Shown in pieces: positions 34,800 to 45,082 of a stretch of DNA of 64,000 nt. Position numbers and translations under genes: made by a program. The notes beneath the pieces are model-generated. The model saw nothing but the letters and a program-made list of their open reading frames with translations. It did not search any database and was not told the DNA's origin. Each line of letters begins with the position of its first letter. The stretch's first letter is position 1. The stretch comes from Ascidiimonas meishanensis (GTDB taxonomy: Bacteria > Bacteroidota > Bacteroidia > Flavobacteriales > Flavobacteriaceae): contig NZ_JBBEXD010000001.1 in the NCBI RefSeq assembly GCF_037782385.1, positions 558,001 through 622,000 of the forward strand. Reading direction: 5' to 3'.

Positions 34800-36125
34800 C
34801 TATTCAATCTTAGAAGGGATGGTTTCATTTTTTCTTGGAACAAATAATAAAAGTATAAATCCTCCAACAAAAAAAACAACTATTGCTAGAATAGAAGAAC
34901 GCATACTTCCTGTAATCTGAGCAATAAACCCATATACAACCATCCCGATCACAATCCCAATTTTTTCAGCTACATCATAAAAACTAAAGAAAGAGGCAGT
35001 ATCTTCTGTTTGGGGTAGAAACTTAGAGTAGGTAGACCTACTTAGAGATTGCACTCCTCCCATTACCATACCCACAAAAGCAGCAGTTATATAGAATTCA
35101 TTGGGAGTAGTTACAAAATACGCTACAATACAAATTACAATCCAAATTAGATTAATCACCAGTAAAGTCTTTATATTTCCAAACCTTCCTGAAGCCTTTG
35201 CAGTAAGCCATGCGCCCAATACTGCTACAATTTGAATTAACAGGATACTTATGATAAGGCCAGAAGTTCTTTGATCTGCACTCCCCCATTCTAATTCTTC
35301 TTCTCCAAAATAAGTAGCAATTAACATCACAGTCTGTACTCCCATACTGTAAACAAAGAAAGCTATCAAATACCGCTTTAATCGCAAAGAATCATTTAAT
35401 TTATTGAAAACAACAGAGAGTTCTCTAAAACCATTAAGCATAATTTTGCGAGTGACTTTCTTAACTTCATGTGTTCCGGTTGGCAAATAATAAAAACTAT
35501 ACTGACTGAAACCAATCCACCATACACCCGTTAAAATGAATGCTAATCTAGTAGGAGTTCCAGCACCTTCAAAACCGAACCATTCATACTTTAAAATCAT
35601 GGCAAGGTTTATTAACAACAAAAGAACGCTTCCAATATAGCCCATTGAATACCCTTTGGCACTCACCTTATCTTGTTGCTCTGGAAATGCAATATCAGGA
35701 AGGTAAGAATTATAAAAAACCAGACTCCCCCAAAAACCAACAAGGGCTAAGAAATAACAAAAAAGACTCAAGTAAATATGCTCTAAAGAAAACCAATAGA
35801 GAGCAATACAGGACAAAGCCCCTAGGTAACAAAAAAATTTCATGAAAACTTTTTTATTACCAACATAATCTGCTATTCCAGATAAAAGGGGCGATAATAC
35901 CGAAACCACTAAGAAAGCAAAAGCGGTGACATAACTTATAAGGGGAGCTCTTGCTATCATCCCTCCGAATACTTCTATTTTCTCTATCTGCGCTTCTCTA
36001 AAAAGTGCCCCGTAGAATAACGGGAAAATAGCAGATGCGATTACGAGACTGTAGACGGAATTAGCCCAATCGTAAAACGCCCATGCATTAAGAAGTTTTT
36101 TACTTCCTTTAGTAAGTGTTGTCAT
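34800..36125 (-). CDS. MFS transporter, UMF1/Atg22-like family
   Basis: The 441-residue protein has about twelve transmembrane helices. The N-terminal signature LNAWAFYDWANSVYSLVIASAIFP, here given in part, and the later GGVQSLSRSTYSKFLP are characteristic of the UMF1 (vacuole effluxer Atg22-like) branch of the major facilitator superfamily. The substrate is unknown. It follows the M48 protease gene on the same strand, separated by a terminator-like hairpin. Confidence 0.85.
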   Translation of the reverse strand: MTTLTKGSKKLLNAWAFYDWANSVYSLVIASAIFPLFYGALFREAQIEKIEVFGGMIARAPLISYVTAFAFLVVSVLSPLLSGIADYVGNKKVFMKFFCYLGALSCIALYWFSLEHIYLSLFCYFLALVGFWGSLVFYNSYLPDIAFPEQQDKVSAKGYSMGYIGSVLLLLINLAMILKYEWFGFEGAGTPTRLAFILTGVWWIGFSQYSFYYLPTGTHEVKKVTRKIMLNGFRELSVVFNKLNDSLRLKRYLIAFFVYSMGVQTVMLIATYFGEEELEWGSADQRTSGLIISILLIQIVAVLGAWLTAKASGRFGNIKTLLVINLIWIVICIVAYFVTTPNEFYITAAFVGMVMGGVQSLSRSTYSKFLPQTEDTASFFSFYDVAEKIGIVIGMVVYGFIAQITGSMRSSILAIVVFFVGGFILLLFVPRKNETIPSKIE

Positions 36126-36135
36126 AGTTTCTATT

Positions 36136-36166
36136 TAAAAAAAGCTGCTCAAAATGAACAGCTTTT
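36136..36166 (-). terminator. Probable terminator of the M48 gene
   Basis: AAAAGCTG and CAGCTTTT arms flank a loop of about 11 bases, downstream of the M48 gene on the minus strand. The run of A on the plus strand gives a U tract in the transcript. Confidence 0.6.
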
Positions 36167-36199
36167 AATTAATCTCTATAGAGTTAAATACTATCAATT

Positions 36200-37015
36200 T
36201 TATTTTTGAAACTTAGTCACTCCATACTTTTTAGCCTCTTCTACCGCTTTTGGTGCTAACTGTGCTAACTTATTGATACGGGTATCATTTGATGGATGTG
36301 TGCTTAGGAATTCTGGCGGCTGTTTACCTCCACTTTTTGCTTTCATCCGCTTCCAGAGTTCTGCGGCTTCATAAGGATTATACCCTGCTATTGCCATAAT
36401 TTGAATTCCAATAGCATCTGCTTCAGATTCATGACTTCTACTAAAAGGCAACATACCTAATACATTAGAACCCACGCCATATGCAGTATTAAATAACTGT
36501 CTGTTTTCATCATCTTTATTCAAAGCAACATTTCCCGCCACTGCACCTAGCTGTTGTAGCGTTCCGGCACTCATGCGTTGTGCTCCATGATCTGCAAGAG
36601 CATGAGCTACTTCATGTCCTAAAACAACAGCTAAGCCCGTTTCGGTTTGCGTAATTGGCAGAATACCAGTGTATACCGCTATTTTACCTCCAGGCATTGC
36701 CCATGCATTTACCTGATCTGCTTTTATCAAATTGTATTCCCATCTGTAGTCTTTCAAATATGCAGGATACCCATTAGCGGTAAGCCATCTTTCAGCAGCA
36801 CTTGCTATACGTTGTCCTACTTTTGTAACTAGCGTAGCTTCATTAGTTCCTTTAACCACTTTACTTTCATTCAATACCTGATCGTACTGTTGAAAAGCCA
36901 TTGGAAATATCTGACTATTAGGATAGAAATTTAATGTCTTTTTTCCAGTAAACGGATTTGTTTTACAAGAAAGTACCAAGAAAAAAAAGGAAAATAAAAT
37001 AACTGATCTCTTCAT
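36200..37015 (-). CDS. M48 family zinc metallopeptidase (lipoprotein)
   Basis: The 271-residue protein has the zinc motif HEVAH in VVLGHEVAHALADHG, the third ligand in SRSHESEADAIGIQIM, and a C-terminal THPSNDTRINKL, which together define the BepA/Oma1-type M48 proteases. The signal sequence ends in LVLSC, so it is a lipoprotein facing the periplasm. It probably takes part in envelope protein quality control. It lies 31 bases after the GH31 gene and may be read through from the glycan operon. Confidence 0.9.
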   Translation of the reverse strand: MKRSVILFSFFFLVLSCKTNPFTGKKTLNFYPNSQIFPMAFQQYDQVLNESKVVKGTNEATLVTKVGQRIASAAERWLTANGYPAYLKDYRWEYNLIKADQVNAWAMPGGKIAVYTGILPITQTETGLAVVLGHEVAHALADHGAQRMSAGTLQQLGAVAGNVALNKDDENRQLFNTAYGVGSNVLGMLPFSRSHESEADAIGIQIMAIAGYNPYEAAELWKRMKAKSGGKQPPEFLSTHPSNDTRINKLAQLAPKAVEEAKKYGVTKFQK

Positions 37016-37046
37016 TTCATCTAATTTATTTGAAAATTACAAATTT

Positions 37047-39446
37047 TTAGGCTCCAATAATATGCAATTCAGTAAATTCTTTATCAATTTCTAGGGTATT
37101 ATCCCCATTTATCTTGATGTCTTTAAACGGAATTTCTTCATTGTCATATTGAATTGCTTTTATTTTAAAAGGAAGTCCATGCATTTTCAAAGTGAATTTT
37201 TGATAAGGAGTTATATATTTACCAACTTTATGATGCTGAATAATTAATTCGTTTTCCTTACCAGTAAGTTTAAATGTTCTTAAACAATAACGCCCTTTTT
37301 TATAATCAAAACCATCATTAGAATCTTCATAAACAGAAGAAACCTCCTTGCCTCTTTTATAATAAACTTCTAGTGTGAGTTCATCTATTTCTTTTTCACC
37401 CACATACTGTTGAATTGGGTATTTGGGTATAATTGCTCCTTCTTTAACAAAAAGCGGCATACTGTCAATATCTGCTTCCACCCAGTGTTCTTTTCCACCA
37501 GAGATCAACTCATCATTCCAGTAGTTATACCAATTACCCTTGGGCAGGTACATTCTTCGTCCTTTTGAGTTGGGTTCTAGCACAGGACATACCAATATTT
37601 TTTCCCCAAAAATAAATTCATCTGTTCTATAATGTGTTTGAGTGTCTTCTTGATCGTAATATACTAGTGATTTAATAAGAGGCACTCCTTCTTCTGTATA
37701 TCGCCAGAACATAGTGTATAAATAGGGAAGCAATTGATACCTTAACTCCACAAACTTACGAGTGATATCTATTACATCTTCTCCGAATGACCAAGGCTCT
37801 TGATCTCCATGATCTCCACTGGAATGCACTCTACAAAAAGGATGGAATACTCCTAACTGAATCCATCTTGCAAATAATTCTCCAGTAGGATGTTCTGCAA
37901 ATCCTCCAATATCGGTTCCTGAAAAACTCATCCCACTCATACATAATCTTTGGACTTGTATGTTTGCTAACCATAGATGTTCCCAGGTGGCTACATTATC
38001 TCCGGTCCAAGTAGAACAAAAACGTTGTGCTCCAGCATAGGCAGATCTTGTAATAACAAAAGAACGTTTTGGAAAAGAAAACCTTTTAACACCTTCATAG
38101 GTTGCTCTTGCCATTTGAGTTCCATAAACATTATGCGCTTTTCTATGGCTACAAGGATTGCCATCATAATCATGACGCACATCTAAAGGAAATGTCTTTG
38201 TGGGCACTTCCATAACCGCAGGTTCATTCATATCTGTCCACACTGCTTTTACTCCAACCTCAGCAATGAGTTCTTTAAACAATCCGGCCCACCACTCGCG
38301 TACCTCTGGATTGGTGAAATCAGGAAAATTACATTCACCGGGCCAAACCTTTCCTCGCATAAATGGACCATCTGCTCTTTTACAGAAATAATCATTTTCA
38401 ATGGCCTCATTGTATACGCTGTAGTCTTTATCTATTTTAATGCCCGGATCTATAATAACCACTGTTTTAAAACCATCATCTAACAGTTCTTTCACCATTT
38501 TTTTTGGATCTGGAAAATATTCTTTGTTCCAAGTAAAACAACGAAAACCTTCCATATAATCAATATCCAAATAAATAGCGTCACAAGGAATTTTTAATTC
38601 TCTAAACTTTGCAGTTATATCTTTAACTTTCTTCTCTGGATAATAACTCCATCTACTTTGATGATATCCCAATGCCCATAAAGGGGGAAGTTCTGGTTTT
38701 CCAGTTAAATCTGTGTAGCTTACTACCACCTCAGGTATAGATGGACCATAAAAGAAGTAATAATTCATTTCTCCTCCATCTGCCCAAAAACTAGTGATAT
38801 TTCGTCTCTCATGACAGAAGTCAAAATGTGTTTTAAATGTGTTGTCAAAAAAAATTCCGTATGCTACTTTATGATGAAGTCCTACATAAAAAGGAATTGT
38901 TTTGTAAAGTGGCTCTTGCTCTTTTCCAAATGCATATTGATCTGTACACCAATTATGTACTCTTTTACCTTTTAAATTTACATGAGTTGCTTTATCGCCA
39001 AGACCGTAGAAGCTTTCTGCCTCTCCGCTCATTTTACTCATTTTAACAATATTACCTCCATACTCATAGTTTTCCTCCCAGTGAAAACCAGATTCGTCTT
39101 GATTAATCAGATTATCATCAAGATCGAAAATCGCAATCTTAAGATTTTCCTTTTGAACGGTCATTTTTATTTTAGAGGTAGTAATGGAGAATTGTGTTTT
39201 TTCTTCATTGACCTCTAAGTGGTTATATCCAAAATTAGCTTCTTGATCTATTGCGTAAGAAAAGTCTGGTTCAAAAAGATTCTCTGTAGCGTATCGAAAA
39301 TGAATTGCACTATCTCTAAGTACTGTTATTTCTAAAATCACATTATTTTCTGTATAAAAATATATGCGATCTACTTCTTTTTTATAATTTACAATTTTTG
39401 AAGGATATAAATTTCCTTTAAACTCCAGCTCTGTATTGGTAATCAT
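37047..39446 (-). CDS. GH31 family alpha-glucosidase
   Basis: The 799-residue protein carries the GH31 catalytic signature VWTDMNEPAVM with nucleophile D405 and the acid-base region TWTGDNVATW. The (beta/alpha)8 barrel (about 240-600) is flanked by an N-terminal beta-sandwich and C-terminal beta domains. No signal peptide is seen, so it is cytoplasmic and suited to hydrolysing alpha-1,4 or alpha-1,6 glucosides from internal glucan. It follows glgB by 64 bases in the GlgE cluster, where it may recycle oligosaccharides. Confidence 0.92.
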   Translation of the reverse strand: MITNTELEFKGNLYPSKIVNYKKEVDRIYFYTENNVILEITVLRDSAIHFRYATENLFEPDFSYAIDQEANFGYNHLEVNEEKTQFSITTSKIKMTVQKENLKIAIFDLDDNLINQDESGFHWEENYEYGGNIVKMSKMSGEAESFYGLGDKATHVNLKGKRVHNWCTDQYAFGKEQEPLYKTIPFYVGLHHKVAYGIFFDNTFKTHFDFCHERRNITSFWADGGEMNYYFFYGPSIPEVVVSYTDLTGKPELPPLWALGYHQSRWSYYPEKKVKDITAKFRELKIPCDAIYLDIDYMEGFRCFTWNKEYFPDPKKMVKELLDDGFKTVVIIDPGIKIDKDYSVYNEAIENDYFCKRADGPFMRGKVWPGECNFPDFTNPEVREWWAGLFKELIAEVGVKAVWTDMNEPAVMEVPTKTFPLDVRHDYDGNPCSHRKAHNVYGTQMARATYEGVKRFSFPKRSFVITRSAYAGAQRFCSTWTGDNVATWEHLWLANIQVQRLCMSGMSFSGTDIGGFAEHPTGELFARWIQLGVFHPFCRVHSSGDHGDQEPWSFGEDVIDITRKFVELRYQLLPYLYTMFWRYTEEGVPLIKSLVYYDQEDTQTHYRTDEFIFGEKILVCPVLEPNSKGRRMYLPKGNWYNYWNDELISGGKEHWVEADIDSMPLFVKEGAIIPKYPIQQYVGEKEIDELTLEVYYKRGKEVSSVYEDSNDGFDYKKGRYCLRTFKLTGKENELIIQHHKVGKYITPYQKFTLKMHGLPFKIKAIQYDNEEIPFKDIKINGDNTLEIDKEFTELHIIGA

Positions 39447-39510
39447 TTTTTTTTCTTTATTTCAATAGCCTACAAATGAAAGGCTTTTGATTTTAAAATG
39501 AAACAAATGT

Positions 39511-41418
39511 TTATAAAATTTCAAAAACAACTACTCCCATGGGTGGAAGCATAATTTCAGTGGAATGCTCTCGAAACTGCCAAGTCTTTTTCTTAGAAGC
39601 AATTTGTTTCTTATTGCTTACACCACTTCCTCCATACTTTTTAAAATCACTATTGAATATTTGATTAAGCGTACATTTAGCAGGCAAGCCAATTTTATAA
39701 TCTTCTCTCACTACGGGAGTTAGATTACAAACGATTAATAAATTTTCCTTGTCATCATTTCCTTTTCTCAAGTAAGAAAGCACAGAATTTTGAGCATCAT
39801 TATGATCTATCCACTCAAAACCGTCTGCATCAAATTGCTTCTCATAAAGTGCAGGATAGTTTTTATAGAGTTTATTTAAGTCTGTTATTAGCTTTTTAAT
39901 ACCTGCATGGTAGTCGTATTGAAGTAGATGCCAATCAAGACTTTCTTCAAAGTTCCATTCGTTAGATTGCCCAAACTCTGCTCCCATAAATAATAATTTG
40001 GCTCCCGGATGCGTAAACATATAGCTGTACATAGCCCGAAGATTGGCAAAACGTTGCCATTCATCTCCTGGCATACGACCTAAAATGGACATTTTACCGT
40101 GAACAACCTCATCATGCGATAAGGGAAGCATAAAATTTTCTGTAAAAGTGTACGTCATACTAAAGGTGATATCATTTTGATGATGCCTGCGATAGATGGG
40201 TTCTTTTTTAAAATATTCCAACGTATCATGCATCCATCCCATCATCCATTTCATACCAAATCCTAATCCGCCTAAATACACTGGTCTTGAGACCATAGGG
40301 AAAGCAGTTGATTCTTCAGCAATGGTTTGAACACCCTTGAAGTTCTTATAGACCTCTTCGTTCAACTCTCTAAAAAATGAAATCACTTCTAAATTTTCTC
40401 GACCTCCATAAATATTAGGTTCCCAATCTCCGTCTTCTCTTGAATAATCTAAGTATAGCATAGAAGCTACTGCATCAACTCTCAATCCATCAGCATGATA
40501 TTGATCTAACCAAAAAATTGCATTACTAATTAAAAATGAGCGTACTTCGTTTCGTCCATAATTAAATATCAAACTCTTCCAATCTGGATGATACCCTCTT
40601 CTTCTATCTGGATGTTCATATAGATGAGTTCCATCAAAAAGACCTAGTCCATGGGCGTCTTCAGGAAAATGAGAAGGCACCCAATCTAGAATTACACCTA
40701 TATCGTTTTGATGAAGTTTATCTACCAAAACCATAAATTCTTCTGGTGTACCAAATCGTGAAGTTGGTGCAAAATAACCGGTTAGTTGATATCCCCATGA
40801 AGGATCATAAGGGTATTCCATAATAGGCATAAACTCTACATGAGTAAATCCTGTCTCTTTAACGTATGCTACAAGTTCATCTGCCAATTCCAGATACGTA
40901 AGACTTCTGTTTTCTTCTAATTTTTTCCTCCAAGATCCAATATGCACTTCATAAACAGAATAAGGCGCGTTGAGACTATTTTTTTTCTCTCTTTGGCTCA
41001 TCCACTTTTTATCGCTCCAATCATAATTTAAGCTCCACACTACAGATGCGGTGCTAGGAGGCTGTTCACAATAACGTGCAAATGGATCTGCCTTTTCTGT
41101 TTTAATATCGTTATGAGATGAGTGTATTTTATACTTATATAAAGTACCTTGCTCAATACCCGGTATAAAACCTTCCCAGATACCGCTAGAATCCCAGCGT
41201 ACGTTTAGCAAATGTTCTCCTTCTAACCAATAGTTAAAATCTCCTATTACGGATACACTTTTAGCAGAAGGTGCCCAGACTGCAAAATAGGTTCCCTTTA
41301 CTCCATCTATTTCAATAACATGAGAGCCTAATTTTTCATAAAGGCGATAATGTTTTCCTGCCTTAAATAAAGCAATATCGAAATCAGTGAATAAACTGTG
41401 TACTTGTACATTACTCAT
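39511..41418 (-). CDS. glgB: 1,4-alpha-glucan branching enzyme (GH13)
   Basis: The 635-residue branching enzyme has an N-terminal CBM48-like domain (GTYFAVWAPSAKSVSVIGDFN) and a GH13 barrel with nucleophile D315 (GLRVDAVASM), acid-base E368 (IAEES) and the LSHDEVVHGK motif. It introduces alpha-1,6 branches into the linear glucan made by GlgE. It lacks a signal peptide. It begins one base after the maltokinase stop and belongs to the glgE-mak-glgB-GH31 operon. Confidence 0.96.
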   Translation of the reverse strand: MSNVQVHSLFTDFDIALFKAGKHYRLYEKLGSHVIEIDGVKGTYFAVWAPSAKSVSVIGDFNYWLEGEHLLNVRWDSSGIWEGFIPGIEQGTLYKYKIHSSHNDIKTEKADPFARYCEQPPSTASVVWSLNYDWSDKKWMSQREKKNSLNAPYSVYEVHIGSWRKKLEENRSLTYLELADELVAYVKETGFTHVEFMPIMEYPYDPSWGYQLTGYFAPTSRFGTPEEFMVLVDKLHQNDIGVILDWVPSHFPEDAHGLGLFDGTHLYEHPDRRRGYHPDWKSLIFNYGRNEVRSFLISNAIFWLDQYHADGLRVDAVASMLYLDYSREDGDWEPNIYGGRENLEVISFFRELNEEVYKNFKGVQTIAEESTAFPMVSRPVYLGGLGFGMKWMMGWMHDTLEYFKKEPIYRRHHQNDITFSMTYTFTENFMLPLSHDEVVHGKMSILGRMPGDEWQRFANLRAMYSYMFTHPGAKLLFMGAEFGQSNEWNFEESLDWHLLQYDYHAGIKKLITDLNKLYKNYPALYEKQFDADGFEWIDHNDAQNSVLSYLRKGNDDKENLLIVCNLTPVVREDYKIGLPAKCTLNQIFNSDFKKYGGSGVSNKKQIASKKKTWQFREHSTEIMLPPMGVVVFEIL

Positions 41419-41419
41419 G

Positions 41420-43066
41420 TTATTTTGGTTGGTTATAATTCATTATACTTGCTATACCTTCTAAGGGTATAACTGCCCATCTTGGTCTGGAGTTTAATTC
41501 ATAGCCTAATTCATATACTGCCTTCTCCAATAGACAATATTTTAATAAAAACTTAATCTCATGACTGTAGCCAATATTAAGGTTTTCCCTTTGTGCTTTG
41601 TCTATGTAAGTTTCCAAAAATACACCTACCATGAATCTGTAGAGAATTTCGCCTGCTCTAAACAAATCATTCTTATCATGTTCATAATTTTCAGAATTAT
41701 TAAAAATAGTAGAATAAATTGCGTAATGAAAAGATCTAAACATTCCCGCAACATCTTTAAGTGGTGGTTGTTTTACTTTTCGGTCACGTATGGTACTCTC
41801 TGGTTCTCCTTCAAAATCTAAAAGATAAAAATCATCACCTTTTACCAATACTTGACCCAAGTGATAATCTCCATGAATTCTGATGCGTTCACTTTTTAGT
41901 TTAGTCCAGTCAAATTCTAAAAACTTTTTTCTAATTTCTTTTTTACGCTCTAAAAATTGTTGTGCTAGTTCTAATGCTAGCCCATCAAGCTTATGTAAAT
42001 TATTTTCAATAGTATTTAATCGATTTTGAAATTGATAAATTAAACGGTTTTTTAGCCATACGGTGTAATCACTATTATAATTGGAAGGAGTGAAAGAGGT
42101 ATCTTGTATTTCACTTCCTAAAGCAATGTGCATTTCTGCAGTTCGCAACGCTAATTGTTTAATTCTAATGAACAAGTTTAAACCTGCCCAATCAATAATT
42201 TCTGGTGGAATATCCGTTATTTTTAATCGCTTAAATAAAGAGATTTTGGGTAATTTTGAAATTTGTATTTTCTTGCGTTCCAGATTGCTAAAAACCTTAT
42301 CTAACTCATCCAACATATATTTCCAAGCATCTCCTTGATTGGGTACCAATTCTTGCATGAGACCTAATGTAATGGTATCATCTTTACCATGCTGAAGATT
42401 GATACTGCCATGATAAGCAGGGGTATTATTAAAATTACTACGCTCTGTTAAAAAACGACTTATTTCATAGTCAGGATTTGTATTAATATAAATACGTCTA
42501 AATAATTTGAGGACAAAATGGTCATTAAACACGATGGAAGTATTACTTTGTTCAACCCCCATAAAGCTGGAAGATTTATAAGCAGTTTCTTTTAACTTCA
42601 ATCCTTTATGAAACTGTATTTTCTGTCCTTTTTGATAAGGATCGGCATACAATATCTTTTCAAACAACAATTTTCTAAATTCTTCTTCATGTAAGGCATC
42701 CATTATATACCCTTCTTTGCCGTCAAAACTTATAGGGGTAATTACCGTATTAGTATTCAGGTTTTCTTTTAAACAAAAGGAAAGTGGCATAAAGTAATTT
42801 TGAAAAAAAGCTTCCTTAAAATTTACCTCTAAAAGAACTCCAAAATACAACTTGGTCTCCGAAACAATTTTAAAATAATCTATGATTTCAATATATTTTA
42901 AAGTACTCGCCTTGCCTGCATACCAACGCTTTTTTATAATATAATCTTCTAAAATATCTTCAGAAAATACTTTGAGAAATTCATCACTATTAAAAGCATT
43001 CTCCCATTTAGTCTTAAAAGAAAATGGCGTTTTAAAGGTGTCTTGGTCGGTTGCTTTATGACTCAT
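41420..43066 (-). CDS. mak: Maltokinase (Mak/Pep2 type)
   Basis: The 548-residue kinase resembles Mycobacterium Mak: the N terminus contains the KKRWYAGK segment, and the aminoglycoside-kinase-like core ends with RIHGDYHLGQVLV and FYLLDFEGEPE (catalytic and metal-binding aspartates). It phosphorylates maltose to maltose-1-phosphate, the donor for GlgE. In many genomes it is fused to trehalose synthase; here it stands alone, and no trehalose synthase gene is in the cluster. It overlaps glgE by one base (TAATG). Confidence 0.9.
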   Translation of the reverse strand: MSHKATDQDTFKTPFSFKTKWENAFNSDEFLKVFSEDILEDYIIKKRWYAGKASTLKYIEIIDYFKIVSETKLYFGVLLEVNFKEAFFQNYFMPLSFCLKENLNTNTVITPISFDGKEGYIMDALHEEEFRKLLFEKILYADPYQKGQKIQFHKGLKLKETAYKSSSFMGVEQSNTSIVFNDHFVLKLFRRIYINTNPDYEISRFLTERSNFNNTPAYHGSINLQHGKDDTITLGLMQELVPNQGDAWKYMLDELDKVFSNLERKKIQISKLPKISLFKRLKITDIPPEIIDWAGLNLFIRIKQLALRTAEMHIALGSEIQDTSFTPSNYNSDYTVWLKNRLIYQFQNRLNTIENNLHKLDGLALELAQQFLERKKEIRKKFLEFDWTKLKSERIRIHGDYHLGQVLVKGDDFYLLDFEGEPESTIRDRKVKQPPLKDVAGMFRSFHYAIYSTIFNNSENYEHDKNDLFRAGEILYRFMVGVFLETYIDKAQRENLNIGYSHEIKFLLKYCLLEKAVYELGYELNSRPRWAVIPLEGIASIMNYNQPK

Positions 43067-45006
43067 TACTTATGTACTTTAAAAAGGTGAAACGGCAGCG
43101 CGGGGTGTAATTCTACAAAACACCATTCTTTATCCCATACATAGCTGCTTCCGGTAATGGTATCATTAATATGTAATTGTTGACCCTCTCTTGTATTGAG
43201 TTCAGCTAGTGGCAATTTTATCCAACCTTGGCTCTTGTAGTAAGAATCTAAATTAACGACCATTAAGGTATAATCTTTTCGCTCATCATCAAACTTTAAA
43301 TAAGCCAATATATTATCATTATCTGTTTCACAAAAGATAATGTTTTGAGTTTGTTGCAAAGAAGGATGTTGTTTTCTAGATTCGTTAACCTTTTTAATTA
43401 CACTAGTGAGTTTATTTTCTATATTCCAATCCCAATGACGTATTTGATATTTTTCAGAATCTTTGTATTCTTCTTTCCCTGGCATTGGTTCTGACACCAT
43501 TTGCTCAAAAACTGGCCCGTAAATACCTGTATTTGAACTTAAGGTTGCTGCTAAAAAGTATTTTTGTAAATATTGAGCTTCATTAGCACCTTGCAAGGCA
43601 TATGGATTAATGTCTGGTGTATTTGGCCAAAAATTGGGTCTAAAATATTCCTTCTGAGAAGTTTGTGTAAGCTCTGATAGATACTCTTTAATCTCCTGTG
43701 CAGAATTACGCCACGTGAAATATGTATATGATTGCGTAAAACCTTGTTTGGCTAGTTCCTGCATTACCTTAGGTCTTGTAAATGCTTCAGAAAGAAATAA
43801 GACATCAGGGTACTTTGCCTTTACTTTGGCAATAAGCCATCCCCAAAAATAAAAAGGTTTTGTATGCGGATTATCAACCCGAAATACGTGAATACCACAT
43901 TCTTTGATCCAGAACATCATGATATCTAATAATTCCTTCCATAAATTCTTCCAGTCTTCACTCTCAAAATAAATAGGTAAAATATCTTGGTACTTCTTTG
44001 GTGGGTTTTCTGCATATTGTACTGTACCATCTGGCCTCCATTTAAACCATGAAGGATGTTCTTTAACATAAGGATGATCTGGAGCTGCTTGCAATGCAAA
44101 ATCCATAGCTACTTCTATACCGAGCTCTTTTGCTTTATTCACTACAGACTTAAAGTCTTCTATAGAGCCTAACTCAGGATGTGTAGATTTGTGTCCTCCC
44201 AAATGAGAACCTATACCCCATGGAGATCCTACATCTCCATCTTCTGCATTGGTTGCATTATTTTTACCTTTACGGTTTACCTCTCCTATTGGGTGTATTG
44301 GCGGGAAATACAAAATGTCAAATCCCATATCTGCGATTCTTGGAAGCAGTCGCTCGCAATCTTTAAATGTACCATGTTTTCCTTTTTCTTGCGCAGAAGA
44401 ACGAGGAAAAAACTCATACCAAGTAGAAAAACGAGCTTTGAGTCTGTCAACGTAAACTTTTAATTCTGGTGAAGTATTTACCAACAGTTTTTCTGGATAT
44501 TTTTTAAACAAAGTCTTGAGAGTTGATGATCCCGCTTCTTCTACTGCTTGCTCATATGCCGTATCTGATTGAAACCAATGTAACAGGTTATCTAAATATT
44601 TTTGTTCATCTGCCGTTGCTTTAGGTAACACTTTTTTAATATATTCAACACCTTCCAATAACTCTGAAGTTACTTTTTGACCATCTTCAATTTTACGCTC
44701 AATACCATGTTGCCAATTTAATGCATAGTCTACCCAGCCTTCAATATAATACGTATAGTATCCTTGTTCATCAACCCTAAATTCCGCCTCCCAAACATCA
44801 TTCCCTTTAGGCAGCATGCGAACTTCTTCTGCCAATTTTTGTTTTTCATGTTTAAACCTAACGGCGCATTCTATAACATCATGCCCGTCCGAAAAAACAT
44901 CTGCAATTACTGTCACTTTTTCTCCCACAACCCTTTTGATATAAAAAAGACCTCCATCCAGTTGAGGTGAAACATTTTCAATAATTACTCTTTTTTGGCT
45001 CCACAT
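43066..45006 (-). CDS. glgE: Alpha-1,4-glucan:maltose-1-phosphate maltosyltransferase
   Basis: GlgE (GH13 subfamily 3) extends alpha-1,4 glucan using maltose-1-phosphate. The 646-residue protein has the N-terminal DUF3416 domain (about 1-190). Its catalytic barrel has nucleophile D378 (VFRVDNPHTKP) and acid-base E407 (LFLSEAFTRP), plus DILYFPPIHPIG and the GIGSHLGGH segment. No signal peptide. It is the first gene of the operon, divergent from an alpha/beta hydrolase gene across a 76-base gap. Confidence 0.95.
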   Translation of the reverse strand: MWSQKRVIIENVSPQLDGGLFYIKRVVGEKVTVIADVFSDGHDVIECAVRFKHEKQKLAEEVRMLPKGNDVWEAEFRVDEQGYYTYYIEGWVDYALNWQHGIERKIEDGQKVTSELLEGVEYIKKVLPKATADEQKYLDNLLHWFQSDTAYEQAVEEAGSSTLKTLFKKYPEKLLVNTSPELKVYVDRLKARFSTWYEFFPRSSAQEKGKHGTFKDCERLLPRIADMGFDILYFPPIHPIGEVNRKGKNNATNAEDGDVGSPWGIGSHLGGHKSTHPELGSIEDFKSVVNKAKELGIEVAMDFALQAAPDHPYVKEHPSWFKWRPDGTVQYAENPPKKYQDILPIYFESEDWKNLWKELLDIMMFWIKECGIHVFRVDNPHTKPFYFWGWLIAKVKAKYPDVLFLSEAFTRPKVMQELAKQGFTQSYTYFTWRNSAQEIKEYLSELTQTSQKEYFRPNFWPNTPDINPYALQGANEAQYLQKYFLAATLSSNTGIYGPVFEQMVSEPMPGKEEYKDSEKYQIRHWDWNIENKLTSVIKKVNESRKQHPSLQQTQNIIFCETDNDNILAYLKFDDERKDYTLMVVNLDSYYKSQGWIKLPLAELNTREGQQLHINDTITGSSYVWDKEWCFVELHPALPFHLFKVHK

Positions 45007-45082
45007 TTTTTTAAACTTTAGTATTCGTTAAAAATATAAAAAAGGTTTTAAATAAATAACTTGCAGTCTAATTAACTAAGTG

